DNA of 64,000 nt. It comes from Echinometra lucunter. Its lineage: Eukaryota; Echinodermata; Echinoidea; Camarodonta; Echinometridae. A program made the translations under genes and the position numbers. Where the stretch lies: positions 20,278,857 to 20,342,856 of the forward strand of contig CM057154.1 in assembly GCA_029962745.1 (NCBI GenBank), read 5' to 3'. Shown piece after piece: positions 10,706 to 22,983 of the stretch. Every line of letters starts with the position of its first letter. Position 1 is the stretch's first letter. Below the pieces are notes generated by a model, which searched no databases, was not told where the DNA came from, and saw only the letters and a program-made list of their open reading frames with translations.

Positions 10706-11870
10706 TAAATTGTCGATTTATTTGCATGATCGTCTTTTTTTTTATTGGGTTCCCAAGTATTTATTTCCTTTCCTGATTATTCTAATATAGTTATAATGAA
10801 TGGACTATATATTTTCTCTATTTTTGTTTCTCTTTCACTAATGTGATGATGAGGTGCATCTTAGCAAATTCTTTGAAGTCATTACAGATTTTCAGCCTTA
10901 ATCTCTTCCCGGGAGTCCCAAAGTATTTTTTTAAAATTCCCTTTTACTTTACATAACATTTGTTTTATTTTTGTTCTGTTTTGTAACACCACTGTGCAAA
11001 ATATTTATCTTAAAAGACTTTTTTTTATTTATTTATTTTTTTATAGTTTTTACATTTCAAGAAGTTACAAAAAACAAAAACAAATAAAAACCAAGAAGAA
11101 AATATGAACATTGAAGAGAGCAACTATGAAGCACATTAGTGAAAGAGAAACAAAAAAGCAAAAAAACAACATTAAAAAAATAAACAAAACATTAAAAACA
11201 ACGCAAAAACAAAATAAAGAGCAGCATGATTATCAATTTGTTTGAATCTTTGAATATAAATAAGTAAGAAAAAATTAATGAACTAACAGTTCAGTCCTAA
11301 ATTGAAATGCTATGTAGTCATTTATGCTCTTTTTGTATCTTTTGGAAACGGGACTACATGTAGTTCTTGCGTGTTATGCAATATTTAAGATAGGTGAAAT
11401 ACATTGGCTAGACTGGAAATAAAACATGTTTTTGTTTGACATTAGAAGGTGAAAGCATAGAAATTGTATTTTATGAGTTGCTTGCATGAATTTATTTCTT
11501 CTGTGTAGTATAATTATGTCTATAGAGTATGGCCTACGCAGTGTATATAGGTTTGAAAAGAATTGTATTCCAACCAAAATACTTGGTAGATATGTACCCC
11601 AAAAAATGTATTTGTTCAACAGCTTTCAGGCAGCACTTACTCTCTGTTTTGCCAGCTTGAATGTTTGCTCAGAATATTGATTTTTGTCTACCTTTTTTTT
11701 CCAGTGCAGTAGGATTTGTATGGACACGCAAGCATGCATTCATGCACTTTACATGCGTTTCTGTCATGAACAGGACATATAGAATTGTGCTTAGCAGTGA
11801 TATGGCACTCTTTATGTGTGTCAGCTGTGAATGACACAATTCAGTCATATTTTTCTTGGGTTATAAATAT
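10706..11870. other. intergenic, AT-rich, no gene recognised
   Basis: Contains T-runs and A-runs (10735-10745, 11020-11040, 11070-11215) and a few short open frames without recognisable motifs. Nothing else could be supported. Confidence 0.5.
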
Positions 11871-11872
11871 AG

Positions 11873-12350
11873 TCAGTGATCGTATTACCGAACAGCATTG
11901 TATTACCGAAGGGTGAACGCACACTTTTACGCATCCAAAATTAATTTCCTACGCTTAGAACCTTTCAGTATTCTTCCATAGGAAATTTCAATAGTAAGGT
12001 GACGAAAACAAGGCAAAAACACTTTTGTGAAATCATTGTTTTCTCAGAAAGCAAAAAAATGGTCAAACTCGCTGACTGTTGATTTGGTACATTGTCCAAC
12101 TTTTTCCCATAGGAATCGCACATTTGCTAATACAATTCCATTTTCAGGTCACCAAAATGCTACGTATGCGGAGAGGGGTGCGATCGGAAAGTGATATCAG
12201 ATTGAAGACTACTTGTCTTTGAAAAATTTTTACATCTTCATTTTCTGTAGGTATTCAAGTATTCATGGTGGAAGTTTTGATAAATATTTAGAGAATATTG
12301 TATTTGATATGACTGAATCTATGAAAAGTGTTCGGTAAAATACAGTATAA
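11873..12350. mobile_element. possible MITE with ATTACCGAACA ends
   Basis: 'CAGTGATCGTATTACCGAACA' type sequence at the left (11873-11893) and its approximate inverse 'GTTCGGTAAAATACAGT' at about 12331-12347. A second 'gtattaccgaagggtg' lies just inside the left end. No clear target duplication. Confidence 0.35.
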
Positions 12351-12566
12351 AGTTAATTTTTTTCTGTGTTTATGATTAGGTTTTTACTGATGTGGTACAT
12401 CATAAATGCAAAAAGTTATGGTCAGGGAATGTTGAATGTGAGATATACTTTAATACTTACGCAAATTATACATGTAGATTGCAAGGATAAACTTTAGCAT
12501 TCCATGGCCCTGCCATGGAGATGATACCTACAGATGTACAATAACTACATGTACTAACTGCATTAA

Positions 12567-13132
12567 AGGGTAAGTCCATCCTAGAAGTTACACTGTTTCA
12601 ATAAAAGGAAATAATTTTGAACAGCATTTTAAAAAAGAAGTGAGCAAAATCGGTCCAAGAATAAGAAAATTACACTCATTTACATTTTCTAGAAAACTAC
12701 TCGCGGCTCTGTGAATTGGCAACACTGATGACATCATATGCGAGCAGGTCTCCATTCACTTTGTACATGAAATTTCACATTTTCTCAATTTTCTTGGAAG
12801 TTACACATTTTCTAACCCCCATAATCAATGTACATGTATGTTCAGAAGAATTGCTTTTTACATAAGATGCTTTGACTACGGGGTAAGAAAATGTGTAACT
12901 TCCAAGAAAATTGAAAATATGTGAAATTTCATGTACAAAGTGAATGGAGACCTGCTCGCATATGATGTCATCAATGTTGCCAATTTGCAAAGCCGAGAGT
13001 AATTTACTAGAAAATGTAAATGAGTGTAATTTTCTTATTCTTTGACCGATTTTGCTCATTTCTTTTTAAAAATACTATTCAAATTTATCTCTTTTTATTG
13101 AAACAGTGGAACTTCTAGGGTGGACTTTCCCT
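12567..13132. mobile_element. TTAA-type foldback MITE (AGGGTAAGTCC family)
   Basis: Starts AGGGTAAGTCCATCCTAG and ends CTAGGGTGGACTTTCCCT, between TTAA at 12563-12566 and 13133-13136. The two halves are long inverted copies of each other, meeting near 12840-12890. Each arm carries 'gacatcatatgcgagcaggt' and 'aatttcacattttctcaatt' blocks. Same family as 5340 and 40538. Noncoding. Confidence 0.88.
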
Positions 13133-13139
13133 TTAAAAG

Positions 13140-14110
13140 GAAGATACCTCTCTCTCTCCCCCTCTATTATTTTTTTTTTTCAGTGATGCTATTCTTATAA
13201 TGCATAAATAGGATGAAATAACTCAATACTCAGTAGTCTTTTAAACCTAATACTCACTCTGCATTTTATTTGAATTCTTGGAAGATAGCATGAGGAAAAG
13301 TCCATTGTCTGCAAAACCTAAAACTTACTTGAAATTTTTAATATTGGATTTCTTGGAAAATAGCAACCTGCAAAATGATAGCTAATTAATTTACCAAATT
13401 TCTGCATTTTCCCATGTATTATTATAATGAAAATAGTTTAAGCCAGAGATTGTACACCTTTCTTGCCTTGTAATTGTCCCGATAGGTGTGACTGTATTAA
13501 GTGATCTTTTCAAGAGACTTGATTTGCTAATTGACTTCTGATTACACTTTCCTTATTATCCCCATTCCTTGAGAGCTAGGCCAAAAATACTGTAGTATGC
13601 AGGACTGCCCTATTGCCTTTTTATCAGTTTGTTAGTTCTTTCCTGTACTGGTATTAACCCATAGCAGTACAGAGCTTTCTTGAGGTCTAAATTAATCATC
13701 TTCAATCCTCAAATTGGCAATACAAATTATTTTTTTTTCCATGTTTAAATAGCTTGAAAAAAATAAATATAGATATAACATAAACCAAAATGAAATATAA
13801 TTGGAAAATTTAATCAGAAATTGCTAATTTGAACACAGAAATAAAGATTATATATTATTCATTGCATTGCCAATTTAAAGAGTTTAATGATTAATTACAC
13901 TTAAACTGCTCTAATTCGAGAACGCCACACCATACAGTGATGGGAATGGGCTCGAATTTGTAAGCGCATTTTTCTCTTTCTGCTCATGTATGATATGTAT
14001 TGCCCAACATTCTGGACCAACAGATACTGCAAAAGCGTCTCCTAAAGGTGACACTGTACTTCTATGGGTTAAATGGACATTTTACAGTAGAAGTGGTCCA
14101 TGATGATTAA
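13140..14110. other. intergenic, no gene recognised
   Basis: AT-rich single-copy-looking sequence with no sustained open frame and no recognisable repeat apart from short homopolymers. Confidence 0.45.
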
Positions 14111-14111
14111 T

Positions 14112-14366
14112 GAGAGTGATGGTTAGAAAGAGAGAGAATGAAAGAGAGAGAGAGAGGAAGGGAAAGAGAAACAAGTAGAAAGGTGAGAGAGGGATGGGAA
14201 GGGATGGGAAAGAGCAAGAGAGAAAGAGGAAGGAAAGGGGAAAGAGGGGTAGGAGGGGGTGGAGTTAAAGATAGGAGGGATGGGGAAGGGAAGAGAGAGA
14301 GAGACACACACACACACACAGAGAAGGAGATGAAAGGAAAAGAGAGAGAGATGGGGGGGGGGGTGG
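14112..14366. repeat. purine-rich GA tract with (CA)n and G-run
   Basis: About 250 bp of nearly pure A/G on the plus strand, including GAGA microsatellite blocks, a (CA)n at 14304-14320 and a G-run near 14352. Open frames on both strands here encode low-complexity peptides (E/R/G or S/P/L) and are not genes. Confidence 0.85.
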
Positions 14367-15167
14367 TGTTTGTGAAAAGTCACAGTTGCTTTAATTACAG
14401 TGGAGAAGACAAATTATTCACTTTATGTACTTGACTTCAGCGCATCTATTATCAGAAGCAAGCCACAATGAGTTTATGACAATCAAATGACACCACCACC
14501 TTTTCATTAGAGAAGTTAATAATTAACCAGATATCAGCACAAATACCAGACAACTCTGACTTTCAGGTTGCAGATCTATGACAGAAACAATAAGTTGGGT
14601 CGAGGACCTGTAAATAGTTAACTCTAAAGAGTATGCCACTCACTGTAGATCAATTAGTAACTATTTTGGCTGCATAGAATCTGCAGACTACATTTGAATA
14701 TTTTTCAGTTCAGCTTGAATCACCTGAATGTCTTTATTATCATATTTTTGTTGAAAATCTGGTGGATGAAATGAATTCAACTATGTCAAGTAATTCCTGG
14801 TAAGTGAGAATTTTCAACGAGCAGTTTTGTATTTATTTAGTGTTTACGTTTAGTATCAGTGTTTTTTTTTTTTTCTTCTTCTTCTTCTTCTTTGAGAAAG
14901 CACATGATTCAGCTTTGGTCTTTGATTCTCAAGTATTTCTTGTAGACTAATGTTACCAAACAATGGATATCTTGTGTTCTGACTAGAGCATGTACTGCTA
15001 CTCCAATTGTATGTGAAAAGGTCAGAGAGTAAATGTCCATACCGGTCCTGTTTTAGGGAGCCTACATTAGTATTCCAGAAATTTTAAATGTCTGGAAACT
15101 GATAAAACCAGACAGTGTCATATCCAAAATAAAACAAATATATAGGAATAATACCTGTTGATTTTAA

Positions 15168-15576
15168 CCCATTCATGACAGGAATTATTTAAAGCCTAAT
15201 TTGATCAGCTTTTATTCTCCAAATTGGCAACACCAACATTTTTATTTTATTGCTACATTTTTCTTATAAAACATCATGTATCTGAAATTAATATAGATTT
15301 GACAGAAATTATGATGAGAAGTTAAAAAGTTGCAAATTTGCAGGGGAAAACGGTGATTTTAAGCTTTCTATCACATTGCCAATTTAAGGATTTTAATGCT
15401 TATTTTCCTTTAAAAAATTTTCAGCATCAAACAACGAAAATTGACGCAACCAATATGGGCACAATTTGTGTAGAATTTTTTGCTCTTTCTGCTCATGTAT
15501 TTGGTATGATTTTTAGGGCTTTGCATCAAAAGATATTAGGCCAAACCACAAAATGTGGACCTATGTCACGAATGGG
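15168..15576. mobile_element. TTAA-type MITE (CCCATTCATGACA family)
   Basis: Ends CCCATTCATGACAGG and GTCACGAATGGG between TTAA at 15164-15167 and 15577-15580. The body includes 'ttgatcagcttttattct', 'aaattggcaacaccaac' and 'cacattgccaatttaagg'. Copies: 22984, 24856, 46429, 55896 and 58236. TTAA duplication suggests mobilisation by a piggyBac-like transposase. Confidence 0.85.
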
Positions 15577-15818
15577 TTAATCAAATCTGTTGTGTACTGT
15601 ACTCCATGCCCATGGTTACTTTTTGGTACTTATAAAAAATCCTGAAAATGGCCACGATCGGTACATCCTTTACAGAAACAAGTATTTTTCTGTTCCGACT
15701 ACAGTAACTAGAGCTAAATCATGGACCTGTTAACTTTTTAGTTTTTCATAAGTTCATTCCGGACAAGTAAATTTTGGCATATCGTATCCACACTTAGTTA
15801 CCTGTATCTAGATTATTA

Positions 15819-15839
15819 TGGGGGGGGGGGGGGGGGGGG
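15819..15839. repeat. poly-G tract
   Basis: An uninterrupted run of about 20 G after 'gattattat'. It is one of many long G/C homopolymers in the window. Confidence 0.9.
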
Positions 15840-15984
15840 TATGCATCCATAACCTTATTTGAATTTCCTTTCCTTACAATACTGGTTGAAATCTATTATA
15901 TTTAGTCTTGTTCTCCACTTCCTTACTTTCATCTTGTTTCATGTATGTAGTTATGTTTATTTTGTTCGTTATGTTTGTTATTTT

Positions 15985-16125
15985 GGTTTGTTTATTTGTT
16001 TGTTTGATTGTTATTTGGTATATATTTGTCTACAGGGCCCCCTGAAAAAAACAGTACAAGATTACTGACGGGGCTACCCTGTATAAATAAAACGAAATAA
16101 ATAAATAAATAAATAAATGGAATAA
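15985..16125 (+). repeat. probable LINE 3' tail with (AAAT)n
   Basis: 'gggctaccctgtataaataa' followed by (AAAT)n at about 16090-16118. This resembles 3' ends of CR1/Jockey-type LINEs. No coding part is recognisable. Confidence 0.45.
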
Positions 16126-16129
16126 ATGA

Positions 16130-17840
16130 ATAAAATCAATTGAAGCAGCTCTGTGTGAAAAGGTAAAATTTTGCATGAAAGGAAGCACATTATTCTGTCA
16201 GTTGAGGTTACATCATGTGTAGGTATAGAAGTCACTTGTAAGGAATTATTCTACAATGCACATTTACAACTATATTTAGTTTGTTGCTACTGTGTTTTTC
16301 AGCTACTCGACTGAAAATCATGGAAACTTGATTGCGGAAAGCTTCATTGTACTTGTATTTTTAGCTAATTTGTATTCACCAAAAATTTGCTCTTTCTTTG
16401 AAGTCAGGGTGCTATGACTTGTTCAAAGGGGAATGTTGGAATTTTCAGCTTTATTAAAAACATTGAGGATCCTTTGTCTGAGGAAAAAAATTCCTATAGA
16501 CCTTGCAGTATTCCTGTGTGTAAGCATTTATAAGCATTTCTTCTGGATAAAAAAACAGAACAAATCTTGTAAAAACAATATAGTTCAATAACCGAGAAAA
16601 AAAACAAAACATGAAAAGCAAACTCCTGCACACCAATCTGAGGTAAGCTCCAAATACCCTCTTTGATTTTCTTTTCAAAAATGCTGTAGAAGAAAAAATA
16701 TTTGAATTATCAAGGATGTTGTAAGTGAATACTGGTACAAATTTTTACTCATATATGGGATGTTGGTTTATTGATGTTTTTGTTGGCTCAGCAGGGCCTT
16801 TTGAAGTGGATTAGTATTATTACAGCCTTGTTTTGTTAATTACTGTTTAAGTGATACATGTACACATAGAGCTCATTTTACAGTACCGTATTACTGCCAG
16901 AGAAAAAAAAAGAGAGGAAAAAAAAAGAAGAAGATAGAATATCAAACAAGCGACGGCTAATATTTCATTGATCACAGATATTTCTCATACAAATTATTTA
17001 GGCAGCATGTATGAATGAAAGCTCATGTACACAGAACAGCTACCATCAAGCTTTTTATTCAGAACACTGCCAATTTTTGGATTTTTAATTTTTTTGGGGG
17101 GGGGGGGGTGGGGTGGGGGGACTGCTTAGCCTGGGTGTGCCTTTGCTTGTATAAGGTTACAATGAATAAATGGTATTCTTATTATTTTATTAGGTAATCC
17201 AGATGATGAAATTAATATTACCGTCATGCTTTGTAGCTGTAAAATGAGGTTATAAACAGCAGTAGAAAACATTTTGCATTTATTAGTGCGCACTGTGCAT
17301 GTGGTCCCATATGTTTTTCCTTATTACCATATATCGAGATACAAACTGAGAGAGATCTAAATGAATAGAGATTGACACAGACATTCAACTTCTACACAGT
17401 AAATCAACTTGTCTACCATACTACTCTGTCAACGTATTCACCATTTACACTGCAATTAGGTTCTAAACTGGCAAAAAGTTTTAGCATTTGTAGTATTTGA
17501 AGGTATTATGAATATAGATCACCTAACACTTGATTGTTTTGCATACTTTTCTTACTGTACCAAGGCTTTTTGAACTGAAACTTCTTTTCGTAATAAAAAG
17601 TACAGTATTCTGTACATATGATCTGCTGATGCAAATAAACCATGAAACCACAAGCAACCAAAAAACCCCATAAAAAGTTAAATACAATACATAAGTGGTT
17701 CAGTGACTCATTAAAAATCCATCTCATTTTATTTTTTATGTTTAAATACCATTTTTATTTTACAAACCATGACACTAAAGTACATGTACAATTTGTATAG
17801 ATCTCCTTTCTCGTATAGTCATCAATCAGTGATTTCATTC
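16130..17840. other. intergenic, no gene recognised
   Basis: AT-rich, with a poly-G/GT-rich tract at 17093-17121 and an A/G-rich patch at 16900-16935. No domain-bearing frame. Confidence 0.45.
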
Positions 17841-17844
17841 TGCA

Positions 17845-18080
17845 AAAAAAATGCCCCATCGCTACACATCTTCAAAACAATGTTAAAGTCCCACTTATTT
17901 AAATCTGTATAGGTCGAATTGATTTGCCTCTTTGTAATATAAATTTAATCGTGGTGCTGCTGTCCCAGCTTTCCATTTAATGTAAGGATAGAACTTTACT
18001 TAATGGCTGCGGGGACAACAGCAACACAGCGCCTAGAAACATAGTATTAGGTGCGTTACAAATGTGCTGTATTATTATTA
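17845..18080 (+). pseudogene. CR1-like LINE 3' end fragment
   Basis: One plus-strand frame ends 'FKTMLKSHLFKSV' then stop (about 17870-17912), the hallmark LKxHLF terminus of CR1-group LINE ORF2. A noncoding tail follows, with 'ggtgcgttacaaatgtgctg' and (TAT)n at 18070-18085. The upstream part is missing, so this is a 5'-truncated remnant. It is on the opposite strand to the 9.5-kb fragment. Confidence 0.75.
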
Positions 18081-18231
18081 TTATTTATGTTGTTTTAGAT
18101 CCTCTTCTCCTTGTGCAGTGACGAAAGTGTTTTATTCCTGTATTTGCCTTTCTGTCATGTTACAATTGATGACTCATACACTTTACAGAAGTGATCATTC
18201 AGAAACTGTATCATACCAGTATTTTGTATAT

Positions 18232-18861
18232 CAGGGTGCCGTTGCATAAAACCCAGGGAGGGGGGGGGGGTCACTCACCACATTCCATGCTACGCAAGCG
18301 CGTCCACAAAAAGCATCGGAAAGGGTCTATTTTTCAGTCTTAAAGCGTCGTTGACATTTTCCTTAAAAAAAGGAGTGTTTTTCAGCTTCAGTCGATGTTT
18401 GGGTATCAAATTACAAATACGTTTTTTTCGGGGGAAAAAAGGCAGATTATTATTATCAGTAAATTTATTTAATAATTTTGGACTGTTTCTATGATGTTTT
18501 GTTCCTGTTTGACACCATTAAGGGTGCAAATCTGATTTTGTTTATGCCTTTAGGGGTGCATATTGGACTTTGTGAAATCGCGTGGAATACGCCATTAGGG
18601 GTACAAATTGGACTTCGTGGAATACGACATTAGGGTCCATTTTTGAAGCATGTGGTCGTGCTTGGGTAGCATGTAATGTGGTGAGTGATCCCCCCCCCCC
18701 CCCCCCCACTGGGCATAAAACTTGCTATTATACTAACTTTGCCATCAATGGTAACTTTCATGGAATACTGGATTTTGATTGGCTGTTGAGCAATGTTACC
18801 ATTAAAGTTACCATTGATGGCAAAGTTACCATAATAGCTAGTTTTATGCAACGGCATCCTG
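18232..18861. mobile_element. hairpin MITE split by a later insertion
   Basis: The left 20 bp (CAGGGTGCCGTTGCATAAAA, 18232-18251) are separated from the rest (18714-18861) by a second element. The rejoined unit would match the 8456-8617 MITE, including the centre 'GATTTTGATTGGCTGTTGAG' and right end 'TTATGCAACGGCATCCTG'. This order shows the hairpin MITE inserted first. Confidence 0.85.
18252..18713. mobile_element. hAT-like G-tract MITE inside the hairpin MITE
   Basis: 462 bp beginning CCCAGGGAGGGGGG and ending CCCCCCACTGGG. Flanked by direct CATAAAA at 18245-18251 and 18714-18720 (GCATAAAA if the preceding G is counted), a 7-8 bp target duplication as in hAT elements. Subterminal inverted similarity is 'TCACTCACCACATTCCATGC' versus 'GTAATGTGGTGAGTGA'. 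Noncoding. Confidence 0.8.
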
Positions 18862-18869
18862 GACATCTA

Positions 18870-20120
18870 CAGTGCGTCCCAAAAAAAACTTTACACTTTT
18901 GAAATGGCTGCCAAATGAAAAAATACATGATTCTGGAAGAAAAGGTTTATATGTACGGATAGCTCATGGACTCAGCTTTCATTACGAGACCAAAAAGGCC
19001 GAAAATAATTCATGCTTGGGTGAGCACTGCTCACTTTTGTAAAGGGTATGAAAATTAGGTTGCGCAGGAATTGCGCCTTTCAATTTGTGAGAAATGAGTC
19101 CTTTGGAGGTTACAGAATTGAGGGTGATATGATAACTTCATGATCAGTTGCAATCAGTTTAGGTTTGCTGAGTGAATTTTATGGTTTATTACATCAAAAT
19201 TTTATGCATGAGTGAATGGGAATTCCATTCATTATTGTAGCATTGTACCTTTCCCTGGTAGACTCAGTGGTGTGTTCACGGGAGTCAGGATTGGGTGATG
19301 GTACATGGTGCAGGGGAGGTGAGATGTAAGGTAGGACTTTGTTGGGTAGATGGGATAAGGGTTAAGAGGACATGCATGCCCCCCCCCCCCTCTCTCTCTC
19401 TCTCTCTTCCTGGGTGTGCTTGTGCATATCTTGATAATTCACATCCGTTGGTCTCCTCTCCAAAATATCCCGACCACATTCCTTATCCCGAATTCTACCT
19501 GCATTTTCAAAATTGGACTGGGACTGGTATCACCCATTGACACCTGAAGTCAATTGCATTCTATCGGTCAATCAATCAATACCGAAGTTAGACGATCAAC
19601 ATTTAGGTATCAGTCAACTAATCAATGTATCAGTCAATCAATTAATCAATCAAGCATTCAATCACCATTCAGCTGTTTCAATCAATGAATTATTCAATAA
19701 ATCAATCATAATTAATCAATAACTCGGTCAATCACTCAATCAATGTTTATCCAACCAACCAGTCATTTTAGCAGTTGAGTTTCGGACAAGAAAAACGGTA
19801 CAGTGTAACACAAATTGGTAAAATGAACATGTCAATCTTTGTTTTCAGTTGATTTTCATTCATTTCAATTTTACAACTGCTTCATCCATCTTGTAAGAGA
19901 AAAGAGGGGAAAATAAATGATGATGGAAACTAAAAATCAGAATCTCAATGGTTCAGTGGTCAGAGTTCAATGGTCCACATGTCCACCTCCTCCCTCCCAA
20001 GGACCTCCTCCTTCGATGTGCAATCTTGCTCTCTTCATAAGGGATAAGGGAAGGTGGTTTGGATATTTTGGAGTGGAGACCAACGGATGTGAATTATCAA
20101 GATATGCACAAGCACACCCA

Positions 20121-20167
<47 letters not shown>

Positions 20168-20682
20168 GGGGGGGCATGCATGTCCTCTTAACCCTTATCC
20201 CATCAACCCAACAAAGTCCTACCTTACATCTCATCTCCCCTGCACCATGTACCATCACCCAATCCTGACTCCCGTGAACACACCACTGAGTCTACCAGGG
20301 AAAGGTACAATGCTACAATAATGAATGGAATTCCCGTTCACTCATACATAAAATTTTGATGTAATTAACCATAAAATTCACTCAGCAAACCTAAACTGAC
20401 TGCAACTGATCATGAGGTTATCATATCACCCTCAATTCTGTAACCTCCAAAGGACTCATTTCTCACAAATTGAAAGGTGCAATTCCTGCGCAACCTAATT
20501 TTCATACCCTTTACAAAAGTGAGCAGTGCTCACCCAAGCATGAATTATTTTCAGCCTTTTTGGTCTCATATGAAAGTTGAGTCCGTGAGCTATCCGTACA
20601 TATAAACCTTTTCTTCCAGAATCATGTATTTTTTCATTTGGCAGCCATTTCAAAAGTGTAAAGTTTTTTTTGGGACGCACTG
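18870..20682. mobile_element. 1.8-kb foldback element with TA target site (FB1)
   Basis: Ends CAGTGCGTCCCAAAA and TTTTGGGACGCACTG, flanked by TA at 18868-18869 and 20683-20684, fitting the Tc1/mariner group. The arms 18870-19489 and 20041-20682 are long, highly similar inverted copies of about 620-640 bp. Each carries 'tcatgcttgggtgagcac' or its near-complement. The roughly 550-bp centre is rich in CAAT-type tetranucleotides. Subterminal (CT)n/(GA)n plus G-runs differ in length between arms. There is no transposase; the open frame 19917-20321 is repeat-derived. It resembles the element at 35510. Confidence 0.88.
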
Positions 20683-20882
20683 TATATCTTGAAAGCATGC
20701 TGAATCATTCATTTTCTATCACCTTAATAATGCATAAAGGTAAGGTCATCTTGATTTTTGTGAAGCCCTAAATCTCAGGTAGGGAGCTTAGTGAAATCAT
20801 CTTAGTGAAACAGAGTGGTGTGAACAGATGAGCTTGAAATGTGAACGGTACAAACAACACATATTTTTATGTAGCTAACTTA

Positions 20883-21289
20883 TACCCCTTTCATGCTGCT
20901 TCCAACGGTGAACCATTGTTGAATTCACCATTGAATTCAACGGTGGTTCACCAGTGAAAATTCTTTTCATACTTGCTGGAATACCCTGATGAATTTATGT
21001 TCCTGCTGGCACAGCGGCCGACCTGTAGCGGTAGTATGTACATGGTGCATTGACAAGTGAAAAACCTACATGACTGGAAACACTACACGATTTTTTACAT
21101 GAATCGGCATTTCACATGGTGTTTCGCCATGACAACCTTTCACACTAAACTTTCACCCCCTCAATGATTGGAGGGTAAAATCCCAGAAATTTAATCGGTG
21201 TTTTTACCCGCATTTCATCCGAGTTTCCTTTCACGCTGAGACTTTCACCAGTTGCACCCGGTGAAAATCTCCCCAGTGTGAAAGGGGTA
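20883..21289. mobile_element. PIF/Harbinger-like MITE
   Basis: Ends TACCCCTTTCATGCTG and CAGTGTGAAAGGGGTA, with TTA at 20880-20882 and 21290-21292. The 3-bp TTA duplication is the Harbinger signature. The interior repeats 'ggtgaa' words such as 'caacggtgaaccattg' in both orientations. Noncoding. Confidence 0.82.
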
Positions 21290-21800
21290 TTACATGTACT
21301 TGTCATTTTCAAGGAAATCGGTATATTTTCCCACATATTCCTGAAAATATCAGCTTACCATTCATGCCAGTTGAATCATGTTTGTCCTTCATATGCCCAG
21401 TACTCTGTAACCTTACCAGGGTGGTGGTACAGTGATGCTGGCTGTTTTGGACACCTAATATTGGCATTCAATCAAATGAGGTCTGCCAATCGGGTTTCCG
21501 GAAGGTGAGGGCATATGTGGATAGTCTGCTGTTTGCAATAAGGTCATTATCATTATTATCAGAGGTAGTAATGACCTTCTTTTTTGCAGGCAGATATAAA
21601 ATATATTTTGTTAAAACCAGAAATGCATTGACACTTAACACAGAGATAATGTCCTCGTTCTCAGCAACTAATTTGCACGTAGGATCTTCTTGAAAAGGAC
21701 AGTATCAACAGTGTGTACATGAACATTGATATTAGTGCTTGATCATGATGCCCACCTTAAAGGTTTGCTCAGATATGTTGAGGGAAACCACTGGGTTTTT

Positions 21801-22710
21801 ATGCCTCCGCCCACCGTAGGTGGTTGCCGGAGGCATTATGTTTTCGGGTCGTCCGTCCGTCCGTCCGTCCGTCCCGTTTTCGTTCTCGCGATAACTTAAG
21901 AACCGTTTGACAGATCAACTTCAAACTTGGCTCATGTATGCATATGGGAGGGACAATGATCTGATTAGATTTTGGAGTCTCAAGGTCCAAGGTCAAGGTC
22001 ATAGAGGTAATAATACACATAAAAATGGCTCGTTCTCGCGATAACTTAAGAACCATTTGACAGATTGACTTCAAACTTGGCTCATGTATGCACATGGAAG
22101 GGACAATGATCTGATTAGATTTTGGGGTCACAAGGTCAAAGGTCAAAGGTCATAGAGGTCATTATGTACATAGAAATGGTTCGTTTTCACCATAACTCAA
22201 CAACCATTTGACCGATCAATCTCAAACTTGGTTCATGTATGCATATGGGAGGGACAATGATCTGATTAGATTTTGGTGTCTCAAGGTCCAAGGTCAAGGT
22301 CATAGAGGTAATAATACACATAAAAATGGCTCGTTCTCATGATAACTTAAGAACCATTTGACCGATCAACCTCAAACTTGGCACAGGTATGCATATGGGA
22401 GGGACAATGATCTGATTAGATTTTGGAGTCTCAAGGTCAAAGGTCAAAGGTCATAGAGGTCATTATGTACATAGAAATGGTTTGTTCTTGTGATAACTCA
22501 GTAACCATTTGACAGTTCAACAAACTTGGCTCATGTATGCATATGGAAAGGGCAATGCTCTCATTAGATTTGGTGGTCACAAGGTCAAAGGTCAAGGTCA
22601 GTGATGTCATTGTATAAATAAAAATAAATCAACATGAAGTGCCATTTATTTCTGATTTGGTAATGGTGGAGGCATAAAGTTCGACCACGTGTGGTCGAAG
22701 ATTCATCTAG
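21801..22710 (+). mobile_element. Helitron-like non-autonomous element with 150-bp repeats
   Basis: The left part ATGCCTCCG...CGGAGGCAT forms a stem-loop, and its inverse GGAGGCAT recurs subterminally at about 22667. The right end has the perfect 20-bp palindrome TTCGACCACGTGTGGTCGAA (22680-22699), then CTAG at 22707-22710 followed by T. A 3' hairpin plus CTRR end is the Helitron hallmark; the asymmetric inverted repeat suggests the Helitron2 type. Inside are a (GTCC)n at 21848-21873 and five direct repeats of about 150 bp starting near 21881, 22031, 22182, 22332 and 22483. Confidence 0.7.
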
Positions 22711-22983
22711 TTTTTGTATGTGTGTGTTTATAAAATGAATGGCAATGACGCAATAAAGAACTTGCAGTTTCCCTTGTGACTACTGCTTTCCAAATGGCCT
22801 TGTTTGCCATGCACTGTCACTGTCAGTTCAAGCCTTGTTGTACATTTAGGTGGCATATCGTGATACACGTATACAGTCTGTTTAGAACCAGATGGGCATT
22901 ATTAACCTGTTGACTACTGAATTTTCATATTCCCATATAGACTTGATACAGGGGCCACCCGCTTCCAGTACCCAACAGGTTAA

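Noticed and set aside
19917..20321. 134-codon frame in FB1
   Set aside because: It runs across (GA)n, a G-run and the inverted arm of the foldback element; the mirror copy in the other arm gives a different peptide.
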